From Lachnospiraceae bacterium (GTDB taxonomy: Bacteria; Bacillota; Clostridia; Lachnospirales; Lachnospiraceae), in the NCBI GenBank assembly GCA_017938405.1, contig JAGBBP010000020.1, positions 1 through 64,000 on the forward strand: a stretch of DNA of 64,000 nucleotides, read 5' to 3'. The notes beneath the pieces were generated by a model. It did no database searches and was not told the DNA's origin. It saw only the letters and a program-made list of their open reading frames with translations. The translations under genes and the position numbers were made by a program. This document shows, piece after piece, positions 26,184 to 34,574 of this stretch (position 1 is its first letter; the number at the start of each line of letters is the position of its first letter).

Positions 26184-26287
26184 CTTGGATTTTATACATG
26201 AACAAGAAGTCCTCCTCATAGTATGTAAAGAATATACCTGTCTGGACCGGGAATTTCGGTCCGGCATGAGGAATCGGAGGAGATATT

Positions 26288-27286
26288 ATGGAGGAAAAGA
26301 GTCTTGAATTTTTTGAACAGTATGAGATTGCAGTGACGGGCACCGCAAGGACGCGGGGAGCCTTCCGTATCGATACGGAACAGGGACCGAAACTGCTTAT
26401 GCCATATAGCGGAAGTGAAACCAGAGCGGCATTCGAACAAGGAATATTATCCCGTCTTTCGGAACGGGGATTTCCGGTGGATGCCTATGTGGCGAATAAA
26501 GAAGGCACGTATATTACCAAGGACGAGTACGGGGATTCTTTTTTGTTAAAGGACTGGTACTTCGGGGAAGAGTGTAATATAAAGAAGCCGGACCAGGCCC
26601 TGCTTGCGGTCAAACACCTGGCGGCAGTACATAATGTTTTAACCGGTGTGGCGCCGGCCACGGAGGAGCTCGCGGGGGCGGAACAAAAAAGCCTCCCGGA
26701 TTTGTTTGAAAAACGGAACCGGGAACTGCGCCGGGTACGGTCTTTTATCCGGGAGAAAAAGAAAAAAGCGTACTTTGAAACGGTTTATATCAATACCTTT
26801 TCGGAGTTTTACGAAAAAGCGGAAGCGGCGCTTGCCGGGGCAAAGGAATTGGGCTGTGAATCGGTTTTGGAGACGGCGGTTAAGGAAGGGCGTGTTTGTC
26901 ACGGAACCTATACCCATCACAATCTTTTGCTTTTACGGGACGGGGGATTTGCTACGGTGAATTTTGATAAGGCCTGCTTTGGGGTACAGATTGCGGACTT
27001 TTACTTGTTTTTTCGAAAATTAATGGAAAAAACCGGATGGGACCGGGGACTGGCGGAAAGTATGCTGACCGCTTATCAATCCATGCGTAAGGTAGAACCG
27101 GCGGAATGGCAGGTGTTCTATCTTTTGCTGTCCTACCCGGAGAAGTTCTGGAAAATATCCAACAGCTATCATAACGGAAAAAAATCCTGGATACCGCAGA
27201 AAACCACGGAAAAGCTTTTGGCGGTTATGGAACAGGAGCGGGAGAAGGAAGCATTGCTATCCGGGGTTGTGAAAAAGTGGTGCTAA
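26288..27286 (+). CDS. CotS-like spore coat kinase-fold protein
   Basis: The 332-residue protein has the layout of the CotS/YutH branch of the aminoglycoside phosphotransferase fold: an N lobe with a possible Lys in FLLKDWYFGEE, LAVKHLAAVHN near 107, and a C lobe with HGTYTHHNLLL near 203 and NFDKACFGVQIADF near 223. Canonical kinases have HxD in the first motif and DFD-like acid residues in the second; here the first motif lacks the catalytic Asp, so phosphotransfer is doubtful. CotS proteins are spore coat components, consistent with the sporulation genes in this window. The start follows CGGAGGAGATATT. Confidence 0.72.
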   Translation: MEEKSLEFFEQYEIAVTGTARTRGAFRIDTEQGPKLLMPYSGSETRAAFEQGILSRLSERGFPVDAYVANKEGTYITKDEYGDSFLLKDWYFGEECNIKKPDQALLAVKHLAAVHNVLTGVAPATEELAGAEQKSLPDLFEKRNRELRRVRSFIREKKKKAYFETVYINTFSEFYEKAEAALAGAKELGCESVLETAVKEGRVCHGTYTHHNLLLLRDGGFATVNFDKACFGVQIADFYLFFRKLMEKTGWDRGLAESMLTAYQSMRKVEPAEWQVFYLLLSYPEKFWKISNSYHNGKKSWIPQKTTEKLLAVMEQEREKEALLSGVVKKWC

Positions 27287-27301
27287 GTTTATTGCCGTAA
27301 A

Positions 27302-27330
27302 TTGACAAGAGTTCCTTTTTATGTTAAAAT
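27302..27330 (+). promoter_or_regulatory. Sigma-A promoter of the coiled-coil gene
   Basis: TTGACA (27302-27307), 17-bp spacer, TAAAAT (27325-27330). Transcription would start near 27337 and run into the terminator at 27372 before the coding region. Confidence 0.8.
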
Positions 27331-27371
27331 TTCTTCGGATGGGGCGAGGGAGAATAAGAAAAGAAGTGAGT

Positions 27372-27405
27372 GGTCCGGTTGTCCTGTGCAACCGGACCTT
27401 TTTTT
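27372..27405 (+). terminator. Strong intrinsic terminator inside the leader of the coiled-coil gene
   Basis: GGTCCGGTTG and CAACCGGACC form a perfect 10-bp stem with loop TCCTGTG, followed by seven T. The ribosome site starts three bases later. Because the nearest promoter lies upstream, this terminator is in the 5' leader rather than after the previous gene, so it may act as an attenuator. Confidence 0.85.
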
Positions 27406-27422
27406 GGGAAGGAGAGTATCAT

Positions 27423-28364
27423 ATGGGAACGTATGAAGAGAGATTCGCAGGGGTAAAAGAAAGACTGGCGAGAAAGCAGCAGTTGGAAGCGCAGATGCCT
27501 GATTTACAGAATCAGTACAGTGATGTGTTGGCAAAGACCATGGAACTGCGGGAGCAAAAGGCGGCGGAACAAAAGGACGTGGACCGTCTGGAGCATGGTA
27601 GCCTTGCGGCATTTTTCTTAAATGTAGTGGGGAAAAAGGAAGAGAAGCTGGCAAAGGAGCAAAGGGAAGCGTATATGGCGGCGGTAAAGTGTGACGCTGC
27701 GGAAAAAGAGTTGTTTGAGATTGAGTCACGTCTGAACAGAGCAGGAGAAGAGCTGGCTTCTTTGCAGGATTGTGAAAAAGAATATGAAGCACTGTTGCAG
27801 GAAAAACGGGAGGATATCAAGCGACGGGGCCTGCCGGCAGCGGAGGAGATTATAAAAACCGAACAGAGACTGTTTGAGGTAGAAAAACAGGCCCGGGAGA
27901 TCAGGGAAGCCATTGTTTCCGGCGAAAAGGCAAAGGAACTGGCGGAGGCGGCCCATGACAATCTGGACAGTGCCGACAGCTGGAGTACCTGGGACATATT
28001 CGGCGGCGGACTTATGACCGATATGATGAAGCATAGTGATATCGATGAAGCCCAGGCATTGATTGAAGAACTGCAGGTACAGTTGCGTAATTTCAAAACC
28101 GAGCTGACGGATGTACGAATCGAAGCGGATATCCGGATTGATATCGGTGAGATGTTAAAGTTTGCGGACTATTTCTTTGACGGTTTTTTTGCGGATTTCG
28201 AAGTAAAGCACCGGATTGAGGATGCCATCGGGCAGGTGGAAGATGTGCAGGAAAAGATTGCAGGGCTGTTAAAGCATCTGGGCCGGTTGGAGGCGGAAAA
28301 CGCGAACGAAGCCGGACGTTGCCGGGAGATGCTGCAACGGTTGATTACGGCGACGGTGGTATAG
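27423..28364 (+). CDS. Coiled-coil protein of unknown function
   Basis: This 313-residue protein is almost entirely charged helix, rich in Glu, Lys, Ala and Leu with heptad spacing over about 15-175 and 225-310. A short less helical centre reads SWSTWDIFGGGLMTDMMKHS near 200. There is no signal peptide or TM segment, so it should be cytosolic. I do not recognise the family. The start at 27423 follows GGAAGGAGAG. The interesting context is the strong terminator in its leader, suggesting conditional expression. Confidence 0.7.
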   Translation: MGTYEERFAGVKERLARKQQLEAQMPDLQNQYSDVLAKTMELREQKAAEQKDVDRLEHGSLAAFFLNVVGKKEEKLAKEQREAYMAAVKCDAAEKELFEIESRLNRAGEELASLQDCEKEYEALLQEKREDIKRRGLPAAEEIIKTEQRLFEVEKQAREIREAIVSGEKAKELAEAAHDNLDSADSWSTWDIFGGGLMTDMMKHSDIDEAQALIEELQVQLRNFKTELTDVRIEADIRIDIGEMLKFADYFFDGFFADFEVKHRIEDAIGQVEDVQEKIAGLLKHLGRLEAENANEAGRCREMLQRLITATVV

Positions 28365-28388
28365 AAGGAAAGACAAATGAAATAGCAC

Positions 28389-28417
28389 TTGAATCATAAC
28401 GCGTTTTTCGCTATAAT
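28389..28417 (+). promoter_or_regulatory. Sigma-A promoter of the PEGA protein
   Basis: TTGAAT (28389-28394), 17-bp spacer, TATAAT (28412-28417), 34 bp before the start codon. Confidence 0.75.
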
Positions 28418-28450
28418 GTATTCATAGGCCCAGTGCCGGAAGGAGTTTAC

Positions 28451-29872
28451 ATGAAAAGTGAAAAGCGCGTTCTTTTTTTGTTGGCAGCGTCAGCATTGGT
28501 GATTCTTGTTGTGACGGTGCTGACACTTTTTTCGGGAAAAGAAGAGCCTGTCGGGACAAAGAAGCCGGGAAAGAAGCCTACGGGGGCTGCACCGGTGGAA
28601 AGCGTGACGGCAGAACATAATAAATTGTTGATGGTAAAATCCGTGGATACGGAGTCCGGCGTGATTGTGCTGTATGACCTGGAGGAAGGGGGCGAAGTGT
28701 CCCTTACCTACGGACTGGCAGCGGATATCCGCAGTAAGTACGGAAGTCTTACCTATGCGGCGTCCTTAAAGTATGGGGATATTGTGCGGGCAGAGTATGA
28801 CACAGAAGGGAATCTGGCAAGGATGCAACTTTCCGGAGAACACTGGGAACTTCACGGTGTGGAGGAGTTTACGATTTCGGAGGGTATGTTGGGAGTCAAC
28901 GGGACAAACTATAAGATAACGGATGCTACGGTGGCTTACTTTGCGGGCGAAAAGATTGCCATAGGCGAAGTGAGGGACATCGACCGGGTGGAGCTTTGCG
29001 GCAAAGACTCCGAGATTTTGTCCATTGAGGTAATCAAAGGTCACGGTTCCATTAAGCTTGTAAATTGTACCGAGTTTCAGGGGGCAAAGGTGACCTTTAA
29101 GGATGAAAGTCATGTGTTAGAAGGAGAGCCGACCTATCTTGTCCGGGAAGGAAAGTATACGGTGTCCGTGGTGGGCGAGAAAAACGCGGCTGCCGCAGAA
29201 GTGACCGTAGCCCGGAATGAGCAGGTGGTTATTGATTTGTATGAGTACGGCGGAGCACCGGTAAAGTCGGCGGAGGTGCGTTTTAAGATTACACCGTTTT
29301 CCGCGATTTTAAAAATCGACGGAGAGCAGGTGGATTATTACGAGCAGGATTTGGTGTTGGAGTACGGGGAACATAAAATCGAAGCAGAACTTGGGGGTTA
29401 TATGACCTACAAGGCCTATTTGAATATTACAAAGCCGTACCATACCTTCCAAATCGATTTGCCGGAGCGTACGGTGTTAACGGAGGACCCGGATGACGGG
29501 GACGCAATGCCGGATACGGGAGACGGAGAGAACGGCGACGGGACCGGAGACGACGATACCACAGAGAATCCGGGACTCGATGACGGGGACGATACCGGAA
29601 TCGGAGAAGATTCTTCCGAAGACCGTCGTTTTGTGCCGATCGGGGAAGCCGGCGGGTATGATTATGATGAGAACTACAGCACCTTTTTATTGGAGCCGAA
29701 GGGCGCTGTTGTGCTAATTGATGGAATCAGTCTCGGCACGGCACCGGTGGAGTTTGAAAAGATTTTGGGCACTTATACCATCACGTTACGAAAAGACGGA
29801 AAGGAAAAGGAATATACCGTAACCGTGGAAGATGACGGGGAGGATGTTTACTGGAAATTCCCTATGAATTAG
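28451..29872 (+). CDS. Membrane-anchored PEGA-domain surface protein
   Basis: This 473-residue protein has an N-terminal TM anchor (about 8-28) with no lipobox, so it is probably held by an uncleaved segment with the rest outside. The last 65 residues form a PEGA domain (LEPKGAVVLIDGISLGTAPVEF, ending before VYWKFPMN), and a related beta-rich unit lies near 280-345 (FSAILKIDGEQVDYYEQDL). Between them is an acidic Asp/Gly/Thr linker (about 350-395). PEGA domains are surface beta-sandwiches of uncertain role, often in S-layer or envelope proteins. The start at 28451 follows GGAAGGAG; the in-frame start at 28433 lacks a site. Confidence 0.8.
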   Translation: MKSEKRVLFLLAASALVILVVTVLTLFSGKEEPVGTKKPGKKPTGAAPVESVTAEHNKLLMVKSVDTESGVIVLYDLEEGGEVSLTYGLAADIRSKYGSLTYAASLKYGDIVRAEYDTEGNLARMQLSGEHWELHGVEEFTISEGMLGVNGTNYKITDATVAYFAGEKIAIGEVRDIDRVELCGKDSEILSIEVIKGHGSIKLVNCTEFQGAKVTFKDESHVLEGEPTYLVREGKYTVSVVGEKNAAAAEVTVARNEQVVIDLYEYGGAPVKSAEVRFKITPFSAILKIDGEQVDYYEQDLVLEYGEHKIEAELGGYMTYKAYLNITKPYHTFQIDLPERTVLTEDPDDGDAMPDTGDGENGDGTGDDDTTENPGLDDGDDTGIGEDSSEDRRFVPIGEAGGYDYDENYSTFLLEPKGAVVLIDGISLGTAPVEFEKILGTYTITLRKDGKEKEYTVTVEDDGEDVYWKFPMN

Positions 29873-29916
29873 TATGAATTGCGGTCGGAAAATGTGCTGA
29901 CCGGAAAGGAAATAAA

Positions 29917-30570
29917 ATGAAATACAAGTATATTTTATTTGATTTGGACGGAACGTTAACCAATCCGGAAGAGGGAATTACAAAGAGCTTTGCCTATGCG
30001 TTAGAGCACATGGGCATTCCTGTGGAGGACCGGAAGGAGCTTCGCAAGGTCATCGGACCGCCGCTGTTACAGTCCTTTGACGAGTTTTACCACTTTACGA
30101 AGGAGCAGGCCACGGAGGCTACGGCCAAGTATAGAGAGCGGTACGGAGATATCGGCTGGGCGGAAAACGAAGTGTACGACGGCGTGGAGAAAATGGTGAA
30201 GGCGCTGGCCGAAGCCGGAGCGAAACTGATTTTAGCCACCTCAAAACCGGAACGGTATGCGGTTAAGATTATGGAACATTTTAATCTCGCAAAGTATTTT
30301 ACCATGCTTTGCGGAGCGGACGATTATGCGAAAAACCGCAGTACAAAGGAGCAGGTAGTCCGTTATGCCATAGAGCAGAACGGAATCACCGATATAGGGG
30401 AAGTGATTATGGTGGGCGACCGGAAGTATGATGTCATCGGCGCTGCCGCGGTGGGGATAAAAACCATCGGTGTATTGTATGGGTTTGGGGATGAAGAGGA
30501 GTTGTCAGCTGCGGGAGCGTTGCATATCGTGAAGACGCCGCAGGAATTAACACAGTACCTGTTGGAGTAA
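29917..30570 (+). CDS. HAD-superfamily phosphatase (Gph/PGPase-like)
   Basis: The 217-residue protein has HAD motif I FDLDGTLTN near 8-16, motif II ATSKPE near 106, Lys near 140 and motif IV MVGDRKYDVIGA near 164. A helical C1 cap lies between motif I and II. It resembles phosphoglycolate or pyrophosphate phosphatases of the HAD-IA group; the natural substrate is not readable. The ribosome site is GGAAAGGA. Confidence 0.9.
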   Translation: MKYKYILFDLDGTLTNPEEGITKSFAYALEHMGIPVEDRKELRKVIGPPLLQSFDEFYHFTKEQATEATAKYRERYGDIGWAENEVYDGVEKMVKALAEAGAKLILATSKPERYAVKIMEHFNLAKYFTMLCGADDYAKNRSTKEQVVRYAIEQNGITDIGEVIMVGDRKYDVIGAAAVGIKTIGVLYGFGDEEELSAAGALHIVKTPQELTQYLLE

Positions 30571-30693
30571 GCGAGGTGTTTCGCAGATGTAAAGGTTTGG
30601 GGGAATGTTTGCATCAGGCGGCAGGCAACGAATAAGAGGTGTGGGACTATATTAGGGCAGAATGTGCGGCAGGACCGCAAAAAGGAGGAAATT

Positions 30694-31644
30694 ATGGACA
30701 AAACAACAAAAGCGGTGCTGAAATTAATCGGCATTGTGGCAGTGGCCATTGTGGCACTGATTATTCTCTTTAGTTCGTTTTACACGATTAAAGAGCAGGA
30801 GCAGGCGGTAGTGACGACCTTTGGTGTACCGAACACGGTAAGCGAGCCGGGTCTTCATTTGAAGATACCGTTTGTGCAAAAGGTGGAAAAGGTAAACACT
30901 ACGATTAAGGGATTTGCCATCGGTTACGATGAGACAACCAGCATTTCAAAGGAAGACGAGTCATTGATGATTACGTCCGACTACAATTTTGTAAATGTGG
31001 ACTTTTACGTAGAGTATAAGGTATCCGATCCGGTAAAGGCACTCTATGCCTCTGAGGAACCGGTAAAGATTTTAAAGAATGTAGCGCAGGCCTGCATTCG
31101 TTCTACCGTAGGACAGCATCCGGTGGACAGCGTCATCACCACCGGTAAGAACGAGATTCAGGCAGAGATTAAGGAGCGCATTATTGCGGAGTTAACGAAA
31201 CAGGATATTGGTATTCAGCTTGTAAACATCACGATTCAGGATGCGGAGCCGCCGACCACGGAGGTTATGGAAGCCTTTAAGGCAGTAGAAACCGCAAAGC
31301 AGGGTAAGGAAACCGCCATCAATAATGCCAATAAATACCGGAATGAAAAGCTTCCGAATGCAGAAGCTCAGATTGATAAGATTTTAAAAGAAGCGGAAGC
31401 GACGAAAGAAGCCCGTATTAACGAGGCGGAAGGTCAGGCAGCCCGTTTTAACGCATTGTATGACGAGTACATTAAGTATCCGCTCATTACAAAGCAGCGT
31501 ATGTACTATGAGACCATGGAAGAGCTTCTTCCGGATTTGAAACTGATTATCGACAGCAGTGACGGTTCTATCGAGAAGTGGTTGCCGCTTGACGCTTTGG
31601 AGTCCGACAGCCCGGCCGCATCACTGGCACCGGTAATGCAGTAA
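30694..31644 (+). CDS. hflK: HflK-like SPFH/prohibitin membrane protein
   Basis: The 316-residue protein has an N-terminal TM (about 10-29), an SPFH domain (FGVPNTVSEPGLHLKIPFVQKVEKV near 50-75), and a coiled C-terminal region (ETAKQGKETAINNANKYRN onward). HflK and HflC form a complex around the FtsH protease; ftsH itself begins at 63114 of this window. The next gene is its partner, 18 bp downstream. The start follows AAAAAGGAGGAAATT. The gene order hflK-hflC is usual, and the assignment of K versus C is by order and similarity in layout. Confidence 0.85.
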   Translation: MDKTTKAVLKLIGIVAVAIVALIILFSSFYTIKEQEQAVVTTFGVPNTVSEPGLHLKIPFVQKVEKVNTTIKGFAIGYDETTSISKEDESLMITSDYNFVNVDFYVEYKVSDPVKALYASEEPVKILKNVAQACIRSTVGQHPVDSVITTGKNEIQAEIKERIIAELTKQDIGIQLVNITIQDAEPPTTEVMEAFKAVETAKQGKETAINNANKYRNEKLPNAEAQIDKILKEAEATKEARINEAEGQAARFNALYDEYIKYPLITKQRMYYETMEELLPDLKLIIDSSDGSIEKWLPLDALESDSPAASLAPVMQ

Positions 31645-31662
31645 GAGGAAGGGGGATTTGAC

Positions 31663-32565
31663 ATGGAAGAGAATTTAGAGAGATACCCGAAAAAGTCGGG
31701 TGCAGGAAAGTGGATTGTCATCGGGATTGTGGCATTTGTACTCTTTGTACTTTCCCAGACTTGTCTTGTAGTAACCTATCAGAATGAGTATAAATTGGTA
31801 AAGCAGTTCGGTAAGGTAGTTAATATTGTGGACCAGCCGGGCCTGAGCTTTAAGGTGCCGTTTGTACAGACGGTGGATACCCTGCCGAAGGAAATGCTGG
31901 TGTACGACTTACAGCCGTCGGATGTTATTACCATGGATAAAAAGACTATGGTGTGCGACAGCTACGTGCTTTGGAAGATTTCCGACCCGCAGAAGTTCAT
32001 TCAGACCTTAAACTCCAAAATGTATGCGGAAGATCGTATCAATACTACCGTATACAATGCGATGAAAAATGTAATTTCCAGTATGGAGCAGACGGAAGTA
32101 ATTTCCGGACGTGACGGCGCGTTAAGCGAAAAGATTCGCGGAAATATCGGTACTTCCATGGAACAGTACGGCATTGATTTGATTTCCGTAGAGACCAAGC
32201 ACCTGGATTTGCCGAGCGATAATAAGGCGGCGGTATATGAGCGTATGATTTCCGAGCGTAACAATATTGCGGCACAGTACACCGCAGAAGGTGAAGCGGA
32301 GGCAACCAAGATTCGGACCCAGACCGACAATGAAGTAGCCATCAGCCTTTCCGAGGCGGAAGCGGATGCGGAAAAGACCGTTGCAGAGGGTGAAGCGGAG
32401 TACATGAAGATTTTGTCTACCGCATACGGCGATGAATCCAGAAGTGAATTTTATACCTTTGTACGTTCTTTGGATGCGGCAAAGGCTTCCCTTGTGGGAA
32501 AGAACAAGACCGTAATCTTATCGGAAGATTCTCCGATGGCGGATATTTTTAATTCGATTCAGTAA
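31663..32565 (+). CDS. hflC: HflC-like SPFH/prohibitin membrane protein
   Basis: This 300-residue protein has a short cytoplasmic head, one TM (about 19-39), and an SPFH domain beginning VTYQNEYKLVKQFGKVV with GLSFKVPFVQTVDTLPKE. It closes with an Ala/Glu coiled coil (AEGEAEATKIRTQTDNEVA) and the FYTFVRSLDAAKASL region typical of HflC, plus KTVILSEDSP near the end. It should assemble with HflK as a modulator of FtsH. It is encoded 18 bp after hflK. Confidence 0.88.
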   Translation: MEENLERYPKKSGAGKWIVIGIVAFVLFVLSQTCLVVTYQNEYKLVKQFGKVVNIVDQPGLSFKVPFVQTVDTLPKEMLVYDLQPSDVITMDKKTMVCDSYVLWKISDPQKFIQTLNSKMYAEDRINTTVYNAMKNVISSMEQTEVISGRDGALSEKIRGNIGTSMEQYGIDLISVETKHLDLPSDNKAAVYERMISERNNIAAQYTAEGEAEATKIRTQTDNEVAISLSEAEADAEKTVAEGEAEYMKILSTAYGDESRSEFYTFVRSLDAAKASLVGKNKTVILSEDSPMADIFNSIQ

Positions 32566-32631
32566 ATAATATGCGGTGAGACACCGAAATAAAAGAAACA
32601 AATGAACCACAGACGAAAGGCGGAACCGGAA

Positions 32632-33324
32632 ATGCACATTACATTAACAGGAAATTTAGGAAGCGGGAAATCTACCCTCAGTAAGATTTTGGAGGCGGAA
32701 TACGGATATGAGATCTTTTCCACAGGAAAGGTAATCCGTCAGATTGCCGAAGAACAAGGGGTCAGCGTTTTGGAAATGAATAAGCTGATGGAAAAAGACC
32801 ATAAGTATGACCATATGATTGATGATACCACGGCACGGATTTCCAGAGAGCAGAAAGAGAAAAAGATTTTATTCGATTCCCGTCTCGCGTGGAATTTTGT
32901 GGAAGAGTCCTTTAAGGTGTTTTTATCCGTAAGCCTCCCGGTGGCAGCCTCCCGTGTTCTGGCGGATGCCAGCCGCGGTGCGGTGGAGACCTATGCTTCC
33001 GTAGAGGAATGTATGGCAAGTTTAAAGGATCGTGCGGCAACGGAAGATCGTCGTTACAAAGAGATTTACGGAATCGAATATTTCAATTACGCAAATTATA
33101 ATTTAGTGTTGGATTCCAGTGATTGTACGCCGGATATTCTGGCAAAGATTCTGGTGCAGGAAGCAACCGCGGCAGAAGAAAAGCTTGCAAAGGGCGAAAA
33201 AATCGGAACGAAGATTATTCTGGATAAAAATCGTCCGGAGGAAGATTTTGCCAAGGAAAAATCGGAAGGAACCGTAAGTCTGCAGACAATTTGCGGCGTA
33301 GAGTTTTTGGTAATCGAAATGTAA
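32632..33324 (+). CDS. Cytidylate kinase-like nucleotide kinase
   Basis: This 230-residue protein opens with ITLTGNLGSGKSTLSKILE, a P-loop, followed by FSTGKVIRQIAEEQGVSVLEMN and DDTTARISREQKEKKILFDSRLAW, the pattern of the AAA_17/cytidylate-kinase-like group that phosphorylates nucleoside monophosphates. It is not the classical Cmk, which has a distinct insert. The C-terminal 50 residues (KIILDKNRPEEDFAKEKS) have no recognised motif. The chosen ATG at 32632 follows AAAGGCGG; an ATG at 32602 is possible. Confidence 0.78.
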   Translation: MHITLTGNLGSGKSTLSKILEAEYGYEIFSTGKVIRQIAEEQGVSVLEMNKLMEKDHKYDHMIDDTTARISREQKEKKILFDSRLAWNFVEESFKVFLSVSLPVAASRVLADASRGAVETYASVEECMASLKDRAATEDRRYKEIYGIEYFNYANYNLVLDSSDCTPDILAKILVQEATAAEEKLAKGEKIGTKIILDKNRPEEDFAKEKSEGTVSLQTICGVEFLVIEM

Positions 33325-33466
33325 AGCCTGCTTGTCTCCGTAGAGGAGTGCTGTAGAAATGCAGGAAAGAAGAAACTGGCTCTTTTGACAGTAAAAGAGC
33401 ACCATAAGGTCGCGCAAACGAGGACATACTGAAAGTACATCGGTATGTTGAAAGGAGCGTGATGTT

Positions 33467-34531
33467 ATGGAAAATTCCGTATTTTTAAAAGAGAAATATG
33501 TTCGGATTTATAAAATAATCGGAGTAACAGCGGGGGTGTATCTTTTGTTTCGCTATGCACTTCCGCTGTTTGCGCCTTTTGTGGCGGCGTATTTGCTGGC
33601 AGGTGCGGTGCGCCCCGCTGTTCGTTTTTTGAAAAGAAAGCTGCATATTCCCGCCGGAGTGGGAGCTGCTGTATTGATTTCTCTTTTGGTGGCGGCCCTT
33701 GGAGCAGGCCTTTTCTTTTTAGGGAAGCTTCTGGTGGAACAGGTGATGCGCTTTATGGAAAATTACGGCGGATACCGGGATACGGCAATGGGGATGGCAG
33801 AACGGTTTTGCAGTCGCGTGGACGGTTGGTTTTCCTTACGCGCCGGAACGGCGGAAGGGTTGATGCATACGGGACTGGCCCGTGTGGGGGAAACGGTAAA
33901 CGAGGATGTCCTGCCGGCTTTGTCAAAGCGATCCGTAGCGGCGCTGGGGAGCTTTGCCTACGGTGTGGCAGGCGCGATTATTGCATTTGTGGCGGCGGTT
34001 TTGATGTTAAGCGACCGGGAAAAATATGCAAAAGGGTATCGGAGAAATCCTTTTTATGTAGAAGCAAGGCAAGTAATGGGCAGACTGTCTGCGGCAGGAA
34101 CGGCCTATTTAAAGACCCAGTGTATTATTATGCTTTTAGTGGGTGCGATTTGTACGGTGGGTTTTTTGTTTGTGAAGAAAGACTATGCACTGTTACTCGG
34201 AATCGGTGTGGCTATTTTGGATGCCTTTCCGGTACTGGGAGCAGGTCTTGTATTGGCACCGTGGGCGGTGATTTGTCTCATAAAAGGAAATTACCTGCAG
34301 GTGGCGGTGCTGGTAATTATGTATTTGTTATGTGTATTGGTGCGGGAAGGCTTGGAACCGAAGTTATTGGGGAACGGAATCGGAATACCGCCGCTTTATA
34401 CTTTGATGGCGGTTTATGTAGGGGTAGAGTTGTTTGGAATTTTGGGAGTGATTTTGGGACCTTTCGGATTGGTGATGATCCGGGCGGTGCTTGATGTGGA
34501 AAAAGAGGGACAGTCATACGGTTGTTCTTGA
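33467..34531 (+). CDS. AI-2E-family permease, YtvI-like
   Basis: The 354-residue protein has about eight TM segments in the AI-2E/PerM arrangement: two pairs at the N terminus, a soluble stretch near 95-150, then a C-terminal block with LLGIGVAILDAFPVLGAGLVLAPWA near 245 and EPKLLGNGIGIPPLYTLMAVYVGVELFG near 300. Sporulating Firmicutes carry the YtvI branch, which is a likely assignment here. The transported solute is unknown. The ribosome site is GAAAGGAGCG. Confidence 0.82.
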   Translation: MENSVFLKEKYVRIYKIIGVTAGVYLLFRYALPLFAPFVAAYLLAGAVRPAVRFLKRKLHIPAGVGAAVLISLLVAALGAGLFFLGKLLVEQVMRFMENYGGYRDTAMGMAERFCSRVDGWFSLRAGTAEGLMHTGLARVGETVNEDVLPALSKRSVAALGSFAYGVAGAIIAFVAAVLMLSDREKYAKGYRRNPFYVEARQVMGRLSAAGTAYLKTQCIIMLLVGAICTVGFLFVKKDYALLLGIGVAILDAFPVLGAGLVLAPWAVICLIKGNYLQVAVLVIMYLLCVLVREGLEPKLLGNGIGIPPLYTLMAVYVGVELFGILGVILGPFGLVMIRAVLDVEKEGQSYGCS

Positions 34532-34574
34532 AGATACAAATAGATACAAAGAAACACGGAAAGGGATGTGAAAC

